Part shown: positions 47,200-58,740 of the stretch, piece after piece
Layout of the letters: each line of letters opens with the position of its first letter
Position numbering within the stretch: position 1 is the stretch's first letter
NCBI GenBank assembly: GCA_027924585.1
Contig: BSBM01000036.1
Coordinates: forward strand, 4,581,001-4,645,000
Length of the DNA: 64,000 nt
DNA from: Larix kaempferi
Lineage: Eukaryota > Streptophyta > Pinopsida > Pinales > Pinaceae
Reading direction: 5' to 3'
The notes under the pieces: generated by a model
What the model saw: only the letters and a program-made list of their open reading frames with translations
The model's database searches: none
What the model was told of the DNA's origin: nothing
Made by a program: the position numbers and the translations under genes

Positions 47200-48690
47200 G
47201 AAGTTCACTGTGTAGAACTTGTCACTCCCAAACAACTTCACAGATATTGGAATGTGTCCCTTGCCAATGGTTTTGTAAATATATCTGCTACTTGATCATC
47301 AGACCTGCAAAATTCTAAACAGATTTCTTTGTTGTTTATAAATTCTCTGATAAAATGATACCCTGTGTCAATGTGCTTGGTTCTCTTGTGGAACACATGA
47401 TTCTTTGAAAACGCGATAGCTGAATTGTTGTTGCAGTAAATGACTGTGGGTTCTTGCTGGTTCTGCGACAGATCACTTAACATCCTCCGCATCCAAACAG
47501 CTTGACATGCAGCGCTTGTAGCTGCAACATACTCTGCTTCTGCTGAATAAAGAGTTACAATGGGTTGTTTCTTTGAAGCCCATGATACAACACCTGTTCC
47601 TACATGAAATGTGTTCCCATATGTGCTTTTTTTGTAATCTATGCTTCCTCCATTATCGCTGTCAGTGTATCCAATCAGTTTGAAATTTTCTGAGGTTGAA
47701 TACAAAATACCAAAGTCTTTTGTTCCACTTACATACCTCATAATTCTTTTACCTGCTTGCCAATGAGATTCTTTTGGTGACTCCATGAATCTTGAGATTA
47801 GACTGACTCCATACATAATGTCTGGCCTTGTTGCTGTAAGATACATAAGGCTGCCAACAATCCTTTTAAATAGCGTAGGATCTACATTGGATCCATCATC
47901 ATCCTTTCTCAATTTCAAACCTGTTATCACTAGTGTTGGAGCTGTCTTACAGTTTAGCATCTTAAATCTGTTCAATACATCACTTGCATACTTCGACTGT
48001 GATATAAATATACCCTTTTCACTCTGTTGGACTTCAATGCCTAGAAAATACTTCATAAGCCCCAAATTAGTCATTTCAAATTCACTTTCCATGACTAATC
48101 TAAATTATTATATGCCAAAATCACCAGTAAATATTAAATCATCTACATACAGGGAGACAATTAAATTATTACCTGGCATGTTGATTTTTGTGTACAGCGT
48201 TGGCTCACATTCACTTCTGTGAAATCCATTCTGAATGAGGTAAGAGTCAATGCGACTGTACCAAGCTCTAGGAGCTTGCTTCAAACCATAGAGTGCCTTC
48301 TTCAACTTGTATATTGTGTCCTTGTCCTGGAGCTTCATAGCCTTGTGGTTGCTCCACATATACTTCTTCCTCCAAATAACCATTTAAAAATGCAGACTAA
48401 ACATCCATTTGGTAAACAAGCCATTTCTTATGAGCTGTGATGGCCAAAACTGTTGTGATAGTGTCCATTCGAGTTACAGGTGCAAAATTTTCATTGAAGT
48501 CTATCCAAGGCTGCTGTGTGAATCCTCTTGCTACCAATATTTCCTTGTGCTTCTGCACATTTCCATCAGCATCTTGCTTGGTCTTATAAATCCATTTCAC
48601 GCTTATCACATCCTTGTCCTTAGGAACATCAACTAATTCCCATGTTTGATTCTTCTCAATGCATTCTATTTATTCATCCATGGCCTATGC
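47200..48690 (-). pseudogene. copia E RNase H and reverse transcriptase (decayed)
   Basis: The best-preserved RT/RNase H frame is 47238-48092 (284 codons): MTNLGLMKYFLGIEVQQSEK through GYTDSDNGGS, LYSAEAEYVA and DIFTKPLARDTF. The upstream block 48108-48383 has [15 protein letters not shown] and an intact YVDDLIF. The family-wide frameshift is near 48330. A stop after YQMDV near 48398 and reads such as NENFAPVTRMDT show further decay. Confidence 0.88.
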
Positions 48691-49749
48691 CCAAACTTTA
48701 TCTTCAACAGCTTATTGAAATGTTAGAGGATCATTAACTTGAGAAAATAATGCAAAAACTGAGATTGAATTAGGTGTACCAGTCTCATATATCTCACGCA
48801 GAGTTCTTGTCTTTGTCGGAGTTGCTGGTGTCGAACTACGCGGACTGCTTGATGGAGTTTGCTGCGCACTTGGTGTGCTTGTCAGAGTAGTTTGAACTGC
48901 GACTTGTGTCGGAGTTTCTTGTGCTAAAACATGTTGCGCAGTCCTAGGAGTAGACGGAGCTGTGACATTCTGATTCACATGTGGAGTCTCAACCACATCT
49001 TCTGTGATGTCATCATGTTCAACATGTGACACGATTTTAACATTCTTCTCTACAGTTCCATCCCATGCTTCATTTTCTACAAACTGAACATCTCGACTGA
49101 TAATAAATTTTCTTGCAACAGGATCATACAACTTGTATTCTTTTGTGTCTTCAGAATACCCAATAAAAATGCATTTCTGTCCTTTATTATCTAATTTCCT
49201 TCTTAGCTCATCTGGAACATGTGTGTATGCTACACAACCAAAAAATTTAAATGCGAAACACTATGTTTCATACCTGTCCATGCTTCCTGTGGAACTTTGT
49301 TCTTTACACTCTTCGTCGGACATCGATTCATGATGTATACAGCAGTTGCCACTGCTTTAACCCAATATTCATTTGATAGATGCATGGCTGCCAACATACT
49401 GCCTGCCATCTCCATAATGGTTATGTTCTTCCTCTCTGCAATACCATTCTGCCGCGGTGTATACCGCGCAGTGAATTGCTTCTGTATGCCATGATTTTTA
49501 CAAAAAATTAAGAAATAATTTGAAATATACTCACCACCTCTATTTTTTCTTAAGATCTTGATGCTGTAACCACTCTGCTTCTCCACAAGTTCCTTGAACT
49601 GCTGAAAACAACTAAATGTATCAGATTCATGTTTTAGAAAATATTCCCAGGTTTTTCTTGTGAAATCATCAATAAATGTGAGAAGGTAAGTGCATCCTCC
49701 CATGGACGGTTTTTTTATTGGTCGACAAATATCAGAGTGCATAATTTCA
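48691..49749 (-). pseudogene. copia E linker and integrase (truncated)
   Basis: Linker 48712-49131 (TPTQVAVQTTLTSTPSAQ) and integrase core 49230-49742 with DICRPI (Gly changed), RKNRGGEY where the second catalytic Asp is Asn, and IAERKN. The frame slips near 49240. The N-terminal zinc domain is absent beyond the breakpoint. Confidence 0.87.
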
Positions 49750-51358
49750 GTTCACACCGCATTCCTCGCCTGCACTAAGATATGGTATTAAGTCCGTCTT
49801 CCGAATCTGAGCGATCTCTACAAAACTGTGGGCATAGTACCTGTTGATTGCTAATCTACGGAGGCATCTGCGAGTGAGGTAAGGTTCTTAAATTTTTAGT
49901 TCTTTCGCGGTAGAGTTTGGTAGAGAATTCCTAGGTTGAAGCGAGATAGTGAAGTATTTAACACAGATCTTTTCAATATGCACGCTAGGGATTACGTTAG
50001 ATTTGGGTGTTGACATCTGACCCAACCTACACCGACCCGACTATGTCCTCCAGATAAGAACAAGCACGAAGGTCCTCAAGCTGGATGCAACGTAAATTCA
50101 GTGGTAACACTACTGGAGTGGGATCCCAACGTTCCAGCGCTCACGATTTCACTGGGTGGTGGCTGCCTGAGAGCAATGCTCTCGTAAAATATCCAAGCCT
50201 TTTTTAATTAATACTCCATCATAGGAGTTACGAGATATATGAGATCGGTTCCTACAATGCATGGTTTCTTCCAAACTTCAAATCTAGACCTTCGATTGAT
50301 AAGGAATAACGGGAAAATCTCAAGTAATATTTCCTTGGTTAAAAAGAAATAATTCAAGGTTTGCAACGGCTGAGAGATTTGCATGGAGGACTTACTTATG
50401 ATTTTTTTTTCCATCTCTTCATCCCTACAGATCTAGGATTCTTCAGAGTCATGAAGTCCATGCTATCTAGCTTAGCATTGGCAGATTGGGCATGCTAAGG
50501 TTTTTGGTCTGACCCGGATGCATTTCCTGCTTGCAGACTTAGATTATGTGATCTTAAGGTAGATGCAATTGCACATCGATAGGTAACTTCAAAATCGAAA
50601 TAGAGGAAGAACAGTGGTTAAAGGGTTAGGATCTTAGAATTCATCGCGATGCCGTTCTAGAAAATCCTCAAGGAGGAAAATAAATATTCCCAAAATAGTT
50701 AGATAGGTGGATACACAAGAGATCCCTTTCTCTGGTCTCTGGATTGGTCAGATTTATTTAGCACATACAAACTATGTTTATATGTTAATAAGAGCAGGGA
50801 ATCGATTTATTGGTTTCTATAATTTGTATAGACAGTTCGTTAATAATCAACAGGAATGGATTTATTAATCATTAATCCATGATAAATAATTTCATTAATA
50901 AGATAATTTAGTTCATTTTACTGTAATAAAACTTGAGTAAAATATGTAGCACCCCCACAGCATAATTATACTCTCACCAATATACATTTAAGGATCAAAA
51001 CAACTGATTGGTAGCTTGAACATGGAATACAATTAATTTAATTCAACTAACAGATCCGTAATCCCTACCGTAAAGGTTCATTGCATTCTAATCGGTTGTC
51101 CTGCGATCTTAGCAAGAATTAGCTTAATTTAAATTGATCTCTACCTATTCAACCATTCCACAAATCCAGAAGCAAAGCAACAACTAATATTTTCCTTTCT
51201 CTTATTTCAACGGACCCTATAACCATTGGACTAGAATAGTACACAAAAATATTGAATCCCAATCATGCACTACTTCTAAACAATTAACTAAACCTTTACA
51301 TTGCAAATAGTAACAAAAAACCACCTACTATAAGAAGCGATTATGTACGCAATCATTT
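49750..51358. other. Unassigned 1.6 kb between copia array and gypsy element
   Basis: No gene recognised and no second copy in the window. It begins abruptly at the copia breakpoint with more GC-rich sequence (49750-50180) containing short hairpin-like words (gagagcaatgctctcg near 50170-50186), and becomes AT-rich toward the gypsy LTR. It may be older host sequence or the end of another element. Confidence 0.4.
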
Positions 51359-52816
51359 TGTTGGTCACCCTATATGCTAATCAATTACAACTAACACACA
51401 GGATGCTCAATATAAATTGTCAACCCAGGGAAGTCTTTTTATTTCAAAGGTAATTAGCAAAATCTATGCATAAACACTCAAGTAGCTGATTGAATGAATG
51501 AAGATCAATTATCCTACCTATCTGCTCAGTCAAAATCATCTTATGGCTAAATCTAATCTAATTTTATTCATCTAAGAATTCAACATACATTTACCTTCCT
51601 ATAATCATCACTCCAACAATCACTGATCTAAGAAGAATTAAGTTAGACTTACTTTTGCAAGAAGTTAAATCCTAAAGATATCATACTACAATGAATTAAC
51701 CATGACCTGTCTAAATTATATAATCTGCAAATTATAGATGACAATAAGAAATCAAAACCAATTGCAATCATAATCTGACTAATTCAATAAATTCCAAGAG
51801 AGATGAATAACATAAATAAACTAGAGTCGATCTTGACTCTAATAGCTAACTAGCACACTTGCATAAAAGGAAACTATCCTACACAGTCGACTGTCACACC
51901 ACGCAGTTGCAGCAATTCAAACTGCAATCATTAACTACCAAAGGAAAATGAAATTATCAATTACTATTGTTGCATCTTCTCTGTAAAACGTGTCTACTAT
52001 AAATCCACACCACACAACATAAATAAACCAAAGTACCTACTTAACTCGTCGATCTATGTGAGAAGGCGGGCCCTGGCCTTCTAACAGAGATGCTGTGAAC
52101 TAACACAAATTAAAACACAAAGATATGAATAACTCTTCTCCTTGTATTAAAAATGGTAATTCACAGTTACAACACTCTGTTACAGTTCGTACAATTTCCA
52201 ATCAACCAACCCCAGGCTCTGAATGCCTTCCCATATTTATACATGCATAATACAATCCCGATCCACTAAAATCGTGTAGCCATGAAGATATCTAATCTTC
52301 AGGCTGCCGAGTCACAACAGAAAAATTTACAACCATGAATGGAATTGAATGTGGAGAGCGTTGTTACTCTGGCTGTCAATGGATCAACAGACTCACTGAC
52401 CGGGAAGTGCTCCGTCCGTTGCAGCGATGCCCTGTTGCAGTGAAGTCCTGTTACAACTACCACGTGGAGAGATGATCATGTTGTTTCTATTCAATATATG
52501 GAATCAGAACTGAGGAGTAACAGCTCGCACCAATCGTACCTTCCTTCCACAGGCTTAGCGGGATGCTACACCTGTGTCTCTCAATGCTTTGAACTTATCT
52601 TAATAAAATCGACACAAGTTAGCATAAATCAAAGGATAGAATTCATAACCATAACAATCTTAGGCATTAATAAAGTAAGGCAATAATAAATCATAACTAT
52701 CAGGATTCATGCTCATCTTGAGGAAAATGCATATATCTGGTTTGTGGAAATAAGGAAAGACAAGGAAAAAAGAGGTAATAAGTGTGGTAAAAAAGGGACT
52801 ATTCCAGGACCCAACA
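51359..52816 (-). repeat. gypsy 3' LTR (1,458 bp)
   Basis: On the plus strand it starts TGTTGGTCACCC and ends GACCCAACA, with TG...CA ends. The polypurine tract AGTTGGGGGGAGA (minus, 52817-52829) adjoins it. Its first 490 bases match 63511-64000 closely. Confidence 0.92.
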
Positions 52817-52829
52817 TCTCCCCCCAACT

Positions 52830-53210
52830 ATCCGATTGCATGTCCCCATGCAACAACTTCCACTAGTCTGAATTTAAATCCATACTATATCTGTGGAGAT
52901 TGGTGAGGTTGAAGGAAAGTTCAGGTGCTTCCCCCAAGTACACAAATCCATTACAGGAAACCCACTTCTTCCAAGATTGCTTCTCCTCCTTAGTCAAAAC
53001 ATAATTGCTTCTATATGGGCTCACAGGAAACCATATGAGAGGAAACTTGAATCTCAGTCCTAGCTATAACAGTCCACATGATTCCATGCACTTAACGTAC
53101 CCAGGCACCCTAAGAAGAGCTTGTTTAAAATTCTCAAAACAATATGGATCCCCTTCCCTCAAAGATGGGGAAGAATCTTGCCATCTGTGCTCGCTACCTT
53201 TCAGGGCATA
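52830..53210 (-). other. gypsy 3' untranslated stretch
   Basis: Between the end of ORF3 and the polypurine tract. No coding signal seen; a plus-strand frame at 53005-53280 has no motif and is probably chance. Confidence 0.5.
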
Positions 53211-56200
53211 CTATTGCTGTTTGGAGATTGCTTGGACACAAGTAGTGATGACTGTCCTGTGCAGATCCTTCAAATGCTGAGTCTTCATAGGATATTTGAG
53301 AGACCTTTCATGCTTTGCAATGAGAACTCTTGGAATTCTGGGTTCATTTCTGATACAAAGAGTGGAATTACCCTCATTCTTATTTATAGTCTCAAAGGCA
53401 TCCCACCATTGCACGTGATTGGTGACAAAAGAAGTGAATGATCTCAGCTGAACATCCCCCAAATAGGGCACATGATTAGAATGAGAGTCAATATAGCATT
53501 CTTTATCGTGCAAATATAATTCACACAAAAAATTTTGATCCCCAAAATCACTCTCCATAAAAGTCTCCAAGAACTAAGGGGAATTTGTCAGCTGATATGG
53601 TCTTCCTTCTTTCAATGCCTTCAACTTAAATAAAGTTGTCTGTTCATAAAGAAATACAGGGTAAGAAGGAGATGGATCCCTACAACTCAACAATTCCTGA
53701 GAAAGAATATACATCTGATCTTTTTCTTGTTGCATGAACTCGAATTTCCTCAATTCTTTCAATTCTTCTTGAACACTGTCCCACTGGAATTTCTGGAAAA
53801 TCAATTCCTCAGCCCATTTATCTCTCAATTCCCTAATAGTATTTCTGTATTCAAAGAGATGGACCATCCATTCTTTTCATTGATCAACATGTTTTTTCCA
53901 TTTAGCTACCTCAAGTTTCAACAATGAGAGCTCCCTCAGTAATTCCTGTATTCTTTCATCACTTGCATCCCTTCATCAGTGTCAATTTCAATGATCTCTT
54001 GAGCTTCCACCACTTTTGTTTTATATTTAGGCACCATTGTCAAAGCTTGACCTGGGACCATCTGATCCTGTGTCTCATCAGGCTTGTCTTGAGTCAACAA
54101 CTTGGAAACTTCTTCTGCATCAGTTACAGCGGCTTCCACTTGTGTGGCTGCATCAACAAACCAAATTGGAAATGCTAGTTCTTGTCTAGCAGGATCCCTT
54201 GTTTCAATTACCTCAGTTTGTGTTGTAGCTTCCATAACCAAGTCGAGGGGTGCCGGTTCTTGTGTGTCAGCATCCTCTTCCTGTGTTCCAATCTCATTCT
54301 CTTCTGTTTGAGTTTCAACCTCGACAAATAATTTTGAAGATGTTGGTTCTTGTGTAACAACATCCACATTCTGAGAATTTCTTGGAATGCCTACTGTTTG
54401 AGCTGTTGCTTCAGTAACAAGCTATTGGAGTGCTGGTTCTTGTGTAACAACCTCCTGTTCTGAAATGACTTTAGTGCTTTCAAATTGCCGAGATCCTCCT
54501 TGGACTATTTCTTTATCTTGAGACTGTTTTGGGGTCATGTCAAGATCCCCTGAGTCCTGAGGTAGGTCGAGGAGGATTTCAGTGTCTCTAGATTGCTGGG
54601 ATTGTATTTCTTTCTCCTCTTGTAGCTCCTGATCAGGAATGATGTCCATTTCTTGCTCATTCTCTTCCATTAGCTCCCCTGTAGGTAATTCTCCTTCTGC
54701 TTGCTCTGATTTTTCGAATCTCCATGCCGATGCGTTCACCATTGTGAATTTACCTCCTGCCCCACATGCTGAACATATCGGTTCCAAATGTTCTCCAACT
54801 TTCAAAACATAAGGTCAATTCTCTAACCGATATGCAGCCTCAATCAGAGTATCCAAATTCTTCTTTGCCTGCTTTTTGCATGCTTCCTTCCACTTTTGCA
54901 ATTCATCTCGAAGCATTTGTACTTACTCCTTTAACAACTCATTCTCATAAGATAGATTTTTGATTTGGGGTTCACTTGCAGCAGGTTCTTGTGTAACAGT
55001 GGGTGATAAGGGTGTAAGAATGGGAATTTCAATACTTGCCCCCATTGCACATGCCGCTTCTGCTGCTGTAACAGATCTAGTTCTCCTTCTTTTCACCTGC
55101 CCAGATGGCTGGCCTTCTCCTTTTGATCTTCTCCTTCTTCGGTGTGACATAGGGGTCTCCAAATTTTCTGAGGCTGGCATAGAGGGACCACTCCCCAATT
55201 CATTATCTTTCCCTGTTTCAACTACCAATTCCTCCTCCTCAACTATGGTTCCCCTCAATTCAGGGGAAGATTCAATGTTAAAAACCTACACATCTTCTTC
55301 TTCTCCTAACTCAGTTTGGTGTCCCGGGATCCCACTCTGATACTGAGGGTTTGGTTCATGAATTTCTTCCTCAAATGTAGCTTCTACAACCACAAATTCT
55401 ACTGTCACAGCCTCTATGACTGCTCCAACATCAGCTGCTGTTGCTGCGGCTTCTGTTATTAAATTTGTTTCCTCTAAATTTTCTGCTATAACAGGTCCCT
55501 CCTGAACACCCCGATCCTGATCTTCCGACATTTCATCCTTCCCCCCAAATAAATATGAGGGACTCCGGTCGTCTTCCTCCACTTCAATGCCTCCCATCTC
55601 TAATGCAGGTTCCTGAATTATCACTGCCCCATCAAGAAATTGTGCTCAAGTATGGTTTTGCTGTGCTAGTGACCTTAAGATTAATAATTTAATTAAGCCA
55701 TGATTGGTGATAGAAGAAAGTGGATGCCAGGATATTCTCACATCACCATCCATGTGATGTAGGGATCTCAAAAGATAAAATGGAATGTTAAGTAGATTAC
55801 CATGGCGTAAATAGGACAATAGGGGAAATTCAAAGAGATAGACAATTTTGTACCTGCCTTCACAAGAAATGTATTTCTTTAGGAAGATTGGAACTTGATC
55901 CCAGGGTCGGGGTAATGATTCCAAATCTATTCCACGGCCTCTTGGATGAACATTCTCACCGGCTGCAAGAAAATCCGCCACTTCAGTCGCATTCTGTGCC
56001 TTTCGTCCAAACCCTTTCCTCCCAACTTGAGGCAAACCAGTAACTTCTGCCACAATTGATTCCGTAACATCTATGCGCAATCCCGTGACCTCAGAATGAG
56101 TATCAGTCAGGTTAAGGGAAAACTGTAATGTTGTCTTTATGTGAAAACCATTTAATCGTTGAAAATACAAAGTCCACCCAGCTGCTTCAAAGATGGAGAA

Positions 56201-56350
56201 AACCTCCTCGTTTTCACGCAGGGCCTTTGTGTTCTCAGGTTCATGCCAGACTGGATTACCCATATCACCTTTCCTCATAATTCTGATGGTGAATACAGAG
56301 ATTACCAATTCGGACGTGGAAGTTGCAGCATACGAACATTCATCGAACAA
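53211..56350 (-). pseudogene. gypsy ORF3 (about 1,045 codons, decayed)
   Basis: A long extra ORF downstream of integrase. Frames starting at 56350, 55624, 55258, 54805 and 54367 are all in one phase and separated only by stops; those at 53867 and 53570 are in another phase, so one frameshift lies near 53870-53935. The N-terminal 235 codons (VFSIFEAAGWTLYFQRLNGF, EVTGLPQVGRKGFG) resemble the plant transposon-protein domain often found in Athila-type elements. The middle is acidic with degenerate TQEPA and TQTE repeats, and 53574-53867 looks coiled-coil (DKWAEELIFQKFQWDSVQEE). Function is unknown; env-like claims for such ORFs are not supported by any signal or membrane segment I see. Confidence 0.75.
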
Positions 56351-57501
56351 CCGAAGTTGGAATTGGGTATTTTAGGAAAGTTGATACAGTTATGAAAATG
56401 GAATAATTGGCAGGTCTTGGTACAGATTGGGTAAGGTGACGGTAGTGTAATGGATACGAGTGCTAATTCTGGCATGTTCCTTGGTGGTTTAATGGGTACG
56501 GGTTGCTGACGAGGACTAAAGAAAAAGCATAATTATTATTGCCATATTAATTTGATGCCTAATCATGTATATGGTTAGAACTCGTACCTTTGCAATGTGA
56601 ACTGAGCCGTAACTTTCCACAAGGGTCTAACTTCGTCCTCACGTCCATTAATTAAAAAACATAATTGCGCATGTGTTGTTATGAGTTGGCCACTGTCAAC
56701 TGAGCGGGAAAGTACATCCATGCTGGCAGACATCTGTGTCAGTCCAATGGTTTTTTTTTTTCATTCTTGGCAGAATTGTGGTTGGAGCTATGAAATGAGT
56801 TGGCTAAATTGGAGCCCAGTTGAGTCGTTGACGGTGATATTATTCAAGAAATGGACAATCTAGTGGAGTTGAAGTTGATAACTAAGAGAAATATGGCGGA
56901 GTCACAGTTGCAAGAATAGGAAAAGTAGGCCAAGTCTAGCGGATTCGCAGCTGATAGAAGACAAATCTGGCGGAGTCACAATTGCGAGAATAGGAAAAGT
57001 GGACAAAATTGGTGGAGTCGCAGCTGCGCAAATAGGGAAAATGGGAAGAATTTGGCGGAGTCACAGCTGCACAAATAGGGAAAATAAACATAATTTGGTG
57101 GAGTCGCAGTTGCGCAAATAGGAAAAATAGGAAAAATTTGGCAGACTCGCAGCTGTGCAAATAAGAAAAATAGGCAGAATTTGGCGGAGTCGCAGCTGCG
57201 CAAATAGGGAAAATGGGAAAAATTTGGCGGAGTCGCAGTTGCGCAAAAATGGAATTTGGAAAATCTTCGACTGATTGGTTAATGCTGCTAAATTGTTCAT
57301 TTTCTTCAAGGAGTTATTTATAACAGGAAAATAAGCTAGGGTTCCCGCAATCATCTGGCCTAGTTACGACCGCTGCTCCTCAAGTAGATTCCTGTACACA
57401 TTTCTCAAAAGAAAACTGATCAAAGCGTAAAAGAAAATAAACAAAAAGAAAACAAAACAAGAATTTTATTTATGTACAGATTCTTGTGTGGAAATTGCAG
57501 T
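56351..57501 (-). other. Spacer between gypsy integrase and ORF3
   Basis: 1.15 kb without genes. It contains the 42-bp tandem array (56890-57260). The rest (56351-56890 and 57261-57501) shows nothing I recognise. Confidence 0.6.
56890..57260. repeat. 42-bp tandem repeat array (about 9 copies)
   Basis: Units like ggcggagtcgcagctgcgca followed by aatagggaaaatgggaagaattt. The centre gcagctgc is palindromic. Periods near 42 keep minus-strand frames open (LRSCDSAKF-type repeats), which are artefacts. Early units (56890-57000) are more diverged. Confidence 0.85.
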
Positions 57502-58590
57502 TTAAGAATTCGTAGGAGCAGGAAAATATTCTTGCCCTTGCGTTAACTGATAATCTGGATCAGCTGCAACATGCGAAATGAATGCATTCTTTGAAATCGG
57601 TTTATGATACAGTCGCAGCTGATGAGCATTGGTGAATAATGGTGTCTGGTTTTCATCAATTGTGGTCAAACAGACTGTTTCGTTGTCAAACACTTTGTCG
57701 ATTTTGTAGGGTCCTAGCCATCTTGTACGCAATTTGCCTTTAAAATCCCTCTTAAACTGTGAATCATACAGTAAAGCCCAGTCTCCTTCGCATACGACTT
57801 TCTTCTTTATGAACCTATCATGCCATTTGGAGTGCTGCTGTTGAATTAACGTTGTTTGATGCATAGCAGTTGTGTTCTTCTCGTCAAGTTCATTTAGTTG
57901 ATTCAATCGGTTCCTCTGAGCCTTTGTCAAGTCCAGGTTTGCTTCTATGGCTGTATTTAGAGTTTTAATTTCAAATTCAATGGGAAAGACAACATTCTTA
58001 CCGTACACCAATTTGTATGAGGAGAAACCTGTAGTGTTGCACCATGTGGTACGGTATGCCCATAATGCCTTTGGAAGACTTTCAGCCCAATCCTTGTGGT
58101 GACTCTTCACTGTTTTTGTCAGAATAGCCTCAATTACCTTACTCGTGCTTTCCACTTGACCATTGGCCTGTGGATGATATGGCGAGGTTATCTTATGCTG
58201 AATGTGATATTTCTGCAATAGGGCTTCCAATTTATGGGACACAAACTAAGGTCCTCCATCTGTAACTATCTCTTTGGGTACTCCAAAGCAGGTGAAGATA
58301 TCTTCATATAAGAAATCCATTATAGCTTAATCATTGGACTTGACTAAACCTACAACCTCCACCCATTTGGTCATGTAATCTGTGCAAACCAGGATATAAA
58401 CTTTCTGCTTTGAGGGAGGGTTGATAAGCCCTACAAAATCTAGAGCCCATCTATCAAAAGGTTCAACCACTAGCCGTGGCTGAAGAGGCATTTCATCTAG
58501 TCTATTTGGCTGGCCCATTTTTTGGCAGTTGTCACAAGCCTAAACATATTTCTTCACATCCTTGAACACTATTGGAAAAAAATATCCCAT
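57502..58590 (-). pseudogene. gypsy integrase (decayed)
   Basis: An HHCC relic near 58525-58560 (ACDNCQKMGQPNRL) is preceded by a stop. The catalytic core is in two frames of the same phase, 58327-58518 (WALDFVGLINPP, first Asp) and 57502-58242 (HPQANGQVESTSKVIEAIL, catalytic Glu). The second Asp lies in TDGGP near 58250, followed by a stop that replaces Gln. The C-terminal part (KLRTRWLGPYKIDKVF) is the chromo-like/GPY region. The protein ends at PAPTNS near 57502. It would integrate element cDNA in the nucleus. Confidence 0.88.
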
Positions 58591-58740
58591 CCTTAATGCC
58601 TTATGAATAGTTCTTTTATCAGCAAAATGTCCCCCACAGGGGTCATCATGGAAAGATTTCAAGATACTGTAAATTTCATCCTCCCTTATACACCATATGA
58701 TTTCCAAATCTGGACTAGTGTAAAAGAGATGCCCATCTAT

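Larger units (their letters stand above)
47110..49749 (-). mobile_element. copia element E (5' part missing)
   Basis: Polypurine tract, RNase H, RT, linker and C-terminal two thirds of integrase. Homology to the other copies stops at about 49749 (ataatttca, where the others continue aagtggagtg). The protease, gag and 5' LTR are gone, so this is the physical end of the array in the window. Confidence 0.9.

Noticed and set aside
50120-50190. Possible structured RNA or tRNA-like hairpin
   Set aside because: Only one short stem (gagagcaatgctctcg) is visible; no cloverleaf, no intact A and B boxes.
52498-52686. 62-codon plus-strand frame in the gypsy LTR
   Set aside because: Inside the LTR, no motif, explained by chance.
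53211-56350. ORF3 as a retroviral envelope gene
   Set aside because: No signal peptide, transmembrane segment or cleavage site was seen; the composition is acidic, repeat-rich and coiled-coil.
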